DNA of 10,066 nt from Pseudomonadota bacterium. Its GTDB lineage: Bacteria > Pseudomonadota > Gammaproteobacteria > Burkholderiales > Burkholderiaceae_C. Under the pieces are notes generated by a model. That model did not search any database and was not told the DNA's origin. It worked only from the letters and a program-made list of their open reading frames with translations. Position numbers and translations under genes: made by a program. The DNA is taken from assembly GCA_018241985.1 (NCBI GenBank), contig JAFECV010000041.1, positions 1 through 10,066 on the forward strand. Direction: 5' to 3'. Below are positions 7,661 through 10,066 of the stretch, one piece after another. Each line of letters starts with the position of its first letter. Position 1 is the stretch's first letter.

Positions 7661-7708
7661 TTGACATGCACTTTAGTGCATAGTATCGTTCACCAGCATG
7701 ATAGTGCA
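7661..7708 (+). promoter_or_regulatory. boxD promoter with TGCA operators
   Basis: A perfect -35 TTGACA (7661-7666) is followed by an exactly 17-bp spacer and a -10 of TATCGT (7684-7689). Transcription should start near 7696. TGCA units at 7667 and 7677, 10 bp apart, fill the spacer; a third at 7705 lies just after the start. The arrangement mirrors the boxC promoter, so a repressor bound here would block RNA polymerase. The leader to the boxD ATG is about 110 nt. The same sites may serve the divergent boxR gene, whose start codon is 113 bp from the nearest TGCA. Confidence 0.85.
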
Positions 7709-7796
7709 TTTGAGCGGGGAAGTTAAGCGGGAAGAATTCATCCTGCAACATCCTGCAATCCCGATCCCTCGTTTCCTGCAACCCCTTTCGCCGTGA
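7698..7796 (+). other. Possible 32-codon leader ORF before boxD
   Basis: An open frame runs from ATG 7698 to TGA 7794-7796, ending 12 nt before the boxD ATG. Its ATG falls almost at the predicted transcription start, so it would be leaderless; no Shine-Dalgarno is visible. Thirty-two codons without a stop is not significant here by itself. It contains all three TCCTGCAA repeats, which suggests the sequence may be kept for DNA sites instead. Confidence 0.15.
7741..7781 (+). repeat. Three TCCTGCAA repeats in the boxD leader
   Basis: TCCTGCAA occurs at 7741-7748, 7751-7758 and 7774-7781. The first two copies are exactly 10 bp apart, the same step as the TGCA units in the promoters, and each contains TGCA. 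They lie roughly 45-85 bp downstream of the predicted boxD start. They may be extra operator half-sites for BoxR or a different protein. Confidence 0.5.
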
Positions 7797-7808
7797 TGGA
7801 GTGATGCG

Positions 7809-9392
7809 ATGACCACTGACACCCCCGCCCTGCTGCAGAACTACCTGGCCGGACGCTGGCAGGCCGGCAGCGGCCCCGGCACGCTGCTGCGCGACCCGGT
7901 GCTGGGCACCGGCCTGGCGCGGGTCAGCAGCGGCGGGCTCGACCTCGCCGAAGGCTTCGCGTTCGCGCGCGAGCAAGGCGGTCGCGCGCTGCGCGCGCTG
8001 AGCTACCGCGAGCGCGCCGCGATGCTGGCCGCGGCGGTCAAGGTGCTGCAGGCAAACCGCGACGCCTACTTCGAGATCGCGACCGCGAATTCGGGCACCA
8101 CGAACCGGGATTCCGGCGCCGACATCGACGGCGGCATCTTCACGCTCGGCTACTACGCGCGCCAGGGCGAGACGCTGGGCGACGCACGCTTCCTGCTCGA
8201 CGGCGACGCAAGCCGGCTCGGCAAGGACCCGGCGTTCCAGTCGCAGCACATCATGGTGCCGACGCACGGCGTCGCGCTGTTCATCAACGCGTTCAACTTC
8301 CCGTCCTGGGGCCTGTGGGAAAAGGCCGGGCCGGCGCTGCTGTCCGGCGTGCCGGTGATCGTCAAGCCGGCGACCGCGACCGCCTGGCTGACCCAGCGCA
8401 TGGTGCAGGACGTGGTCGACGCCGGCGTGCTGCCGGCCGGCGCGCTGTCGGTGGTGTGCGGATCGTCGAACGGGCTGCTCGATGCGCTCGAGCCGTTCGA
8501 TCTGGTCTCGTTCACCGGTTCGGCCGAGACTGCCGCGCTGATCCGCAGCCACCCTGCCGTGAGCGCGCAATCGGTGCGGGTCAACGTCGAAGCCGACAGC
8601 CTGAACGCGGCGCTGCTCGCGCCCGGCACGCGGCCGGATTCCGAGGTGTTCAAGCTGCTGGTCGGCGAGGTCGTGCGCGAGATGAGCACCAAGTCCGGCC
8701 AGCGCTGCACCGCGATCCGCCGCGTGCTGGTGCCGGCCGAGCTGTACGACGCGGCGGCCGAGGCGATCTCGGCGAAGCTCGCCACGCTCTCCGTCGGCAA
8801 CCCGCGCAACAAGGACGTGCGCATGGGCTCGCTGGTCAGCCGCGAGCAGCTGGATACGGTGCAGGCCGGCCTCGCGCGGCTGCGCGCCGAGACCGACCTG
8901 CTGCACGACGGCGCCGGCCATGCGCTGGTCGACGCGGACCCCGCGGTGGCCGCCTGCGTCGGCCCGACGCTGCTCGGCACGCGCCGCCCGCAGGACGCGC
9001 GCCTCGTGCACGAGGTCGAGGTGTTCGGCCCGGTCGCTACGCTGCTGCCCTACGCTTCGCTCGACGAGGCGCTCGCGACGATCCGCCGCGGCCAGGGCTC
9101 GCTGGTCACTTCGGTCTACAGCGACGATGCGACGTTCATCGCCGACGCGGCGCTCGAGCTCGCGTCCTCGCACGGCCGGGTCCATGCGATCTCGCCCGAC
9201 ATCGCGGCGCTCAACACCGGCCACGGCAACGTGATGCCGATGTCGCTGCACGGCGGCCCGGGCCGCGCCGGCGGCGGCGAAGAGCTGGGGGGCTTGCGCG
9301 CGCTCGGCTTCTACCACCGCCGCAGTGCGCTGCAGGCGTCCGCGGCCGCGCTCGAGCGGCTCGCCGCCGGCGGCCACCGCATTGCGGGCTGA
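7809..9392 (+). CDS. boxD: 3,4-dehydroadipyl-CoA semialdehyde dehydrogenase BoxD
   Basis: BoxD oxidises the semialdehyde released by BoxC to 3,4-dehydroadipyl-CoA with NADP+, committing the carbon to beta-oxidation-like steps. It is a 527-residue aldehyde dehydrogenase superfamily protein. The oxyanion Asn163 is in NAFNFPSW, the cofactor-binding Lys186 in VKPATA, FTGS (235-238) follows the nucleotide site, the general base Glu261 is in NVEADSLN, and the catalytic Cys300 is in KSGQRCTAIRR. The C-terminal part has EVFGPVATLLPY (404-415). These match the BoxD group known from Burkholderia. ATG 7809 has GGAG 7 nt upstream. The gene heads the plus-strand unit with the benzoate-CoA ligase 61 bp downstream, divergent from boxR. 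The open frames opposite it are GC-driven shadows. Confidence 0.96.
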   Translation: MTTDTPALLQNYLAGRWQAGSGPGTLLRDPVLGTGLARVSSGGLDLAEGFAFAREQGGRALRALSYRERAAMLAAAVKVLQANRDAYFEIATANSGTTNRDSGADIDGGIFTLGYYARQGETLGDARFLLDGDASRLGKDPAFQSQHIMVPTHGVALFINAFNFPSWGLWEKAGPALLSGVPVIVKPATATAWLTQRMVQDVVDAGVLPAGALSVVCGSSNGLLDALEPFDLVSFTGSAETAALIRSHPAVSAQSVRVNVEADSLNAALLAPGTRPDSEVFKLLVGEVVREMSTKSGQRCTAIRRVLVPAELYDAAAEAISAKLATLSVGNPRNKDVRMGSLVSREQLDTVQAGLARLRAETDLLHDGAGHALVDADPAVAACVGPTLLGTRRPQDARLVHEVEVFGPVATLLPYASLDEALATIRRGQGSLVTSVYSDDATFIADAALELASSHGRVHAISPDIAALNTGHGNVMPMSLHGGPGRAGGGEELGGLRALGFYHRRSALQASAAALERLAAGGHRIAG

Positions 9393-9453
9393 TCGACGAA
9401 GCACTCGACCAAGGACGCGACCGAGAACCCCACCGTGTAGGCAAGAAGGCACC

Positions 9454-10066
9454 ATGAAACAGGACGTCACCCACCCCGAGGCCGCCGCCGCGCCCGCCAT
9501 CGCGCCGCCCGACGAGCGCTTCAATTTCGCGCAGCATCTGCTGGACTGCAACGCAGAGCGCGCGATCAAGACGGCGTTCATCGACGACCTGGGCACGCTG
9601 AGCTATGGCGCACTCGACGACAGGGTGCGCCGCGTCGCCGCCGGCCTGCGCGCGCTCGGGCTGCGCCGCGAGGAGCGCGTGCTGCTCCTGATGCAGGACG
9701 GCTGCGACTGGCCGGTGAGCTTCCTCGGTGCGATGTTTGCCGGTCTGGTGCCGGTGGCGGTGAACACGCTGCTGACCGCCGACGACTATGCGTACATGCT
9801 CGAGCATTCGCGCGCGCAGGCCGCGCTGGTGTCGGGCGCGCTGCTGCCGGCGCTGCTGTCGGCGATGACGCGCAGCGACCACGAACTGCAGAAGCTGATC
9901 GTGTCGCGCCCGGTCGCGCCGCTCGGCCCGAACGAGGTCGAGTTCGAGGCGTTCGTGGCCGCGCACAAGCCCAGTCCTCGCCCCGCCGCGACTGGTCCGG
10001 ACGACCCCGGCTTCTGGCTGTACTCGTCCGGCTCCACCGGCCGGCCCAAGGGCATCGTGCGGCCGC
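9454..10066 (+). CDS. bclA: Benzoate-CoA ligase (N-terminal part)
   Basis: This enzyme activates benzoate with ATP and CoA to benzoyl-CoA, the substrate of BoxAB. The window holds the first 204 residues of what is usually a protein of about 530; the right edge cuts it four residues after the AMP-binding A3 motif YSSGSTGRPKG (190-200). The N-terminal part has the typical ligase pattern: FNFAQHLLD (23-31), LSYGALDDRVRRVAAGLRAL (49-68), a turn with QDGCDWPVSFLGAMFAGLVP (81-100), and VAVNTLLTADDYAYMLEHSR (101-120). The family is certain. The benzoate preference comes from these features and from the context after boxD, and a 2-aminobenzoate or related ligase is not strictly excluded. ATG 9454 follows GAAGG with a short 4-nt gap. 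Co-transcription with boxD is likely, with 61 bp between them and no terminator seen. Confidence 0.9.
   Translation, partial: MKQDVTHPEAAAAPAIAPPDERFNFAQHLLDCNAERAIKTAFIDDLGTLSYGALDDRVRRVAAGLRALGLRREERVLLLMQDGCDWPVSFLGAMFAGLVPVAVNTLLTADDYAYMLEHSRAQAALVSGALLPALLSAMTRSDHELQKLIVSRPVAPLGPNEVEFEAFVAAHKPSPRPAATGPDDPGFWLYSSGSTGRPKGIVRP

Noticed and set aside
7616..7720. A sigma70 promoter for boxR on the minus strand, such as TAAAGT at the TGCA sites.
   Set aside because: The -10-like hexamer has no acceptable -35 at the right distance, so it is not listed as a feature.
7551..9596. Long minus-strand open frame opposite boxD.
   Set aside because: BoxD on the plus strand has all catalytic motifs; the opposite frame has no recognisable domain and covers the divergent promoter.

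Overview
The window is high-G+C DNA from a betaproteobacterium, most likely order Burkholderiales. The evidence is the protein sequences, the layout of a benzoyl-CoA epoxidation (box) cluster, and two intergenic elements that resemble repeats I remember from Comamonadaceae genomes. The genus cannot be fixed from the sequence alone.

Layout. Positions 1-307 (minus) hold the N-terminus of a NuoE/FdsG-type diaphorase or formate dehydrogenase subunit that runs off the left edge. A cytochrome P450 lies just upstream of it (391-1554, minus), with an FNR/Anr-like palindrome (1590-1603) in front. Next come boxA (1700-3028), boxB (3236-4663), boxC (4786-6435) and the regulator boxR (6595-7554), all on the minus strand, so the transcription order is boxR-boxC-boxB-boxA. 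A 254-bp divergent control region (7555-7808) separates boxR from boxD (7809-9392, plus). A benzoate-CoA ligase gene follows boxD (9454 onward, plus) and is cut by the right edge inside its ATP-binding motif.

How the genes work together. The ligase makes benzoyl-CoA. BoxA passes NADPH electrons to the di-iron epoxidase BoxB, which forms 2,3-epoxybenzoyl-CoA. BoxC opens the ring to 3,4-dehydroadipyl-CoA semialdehyde and releases formate. BoxD oxidises the semialdehyde, and later steps outside the window are beta-oxidation-like. BoxR is an XRE-type DNA-binding domain fused to a shikimate-kinase-like domain that senses benzoyl-CoA in characterised relatives. The diaphorase/formate dehydrogenase-like gene next door could handle the formate released by BoxC, but it and the P450 seem to have their own promoter.

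The strongest regulatory signal is a set of TGCA tetramers repeated at exact 10-bp steps. They sit over two well-formed sigma70 promoters (boxC, TTGACG-N17-TATGAT; boxD, TTGACA-N17-TATCGT), with two TGCA units inside the 17-bp spacer of each. Other points of interest are a P450 lacking the usual I-helix acid behind an FNR-like site spaced for a nearly leaderless transcript, and repeat-like elements in both gaps of boxC-boxB-boxA. I found no CRISPR array, tRNA, rRNA, transposase or phage gene. The pathway and regulator family are known, so nothing here is a wholly new system. The P450/diaphorase module is the least explained part.
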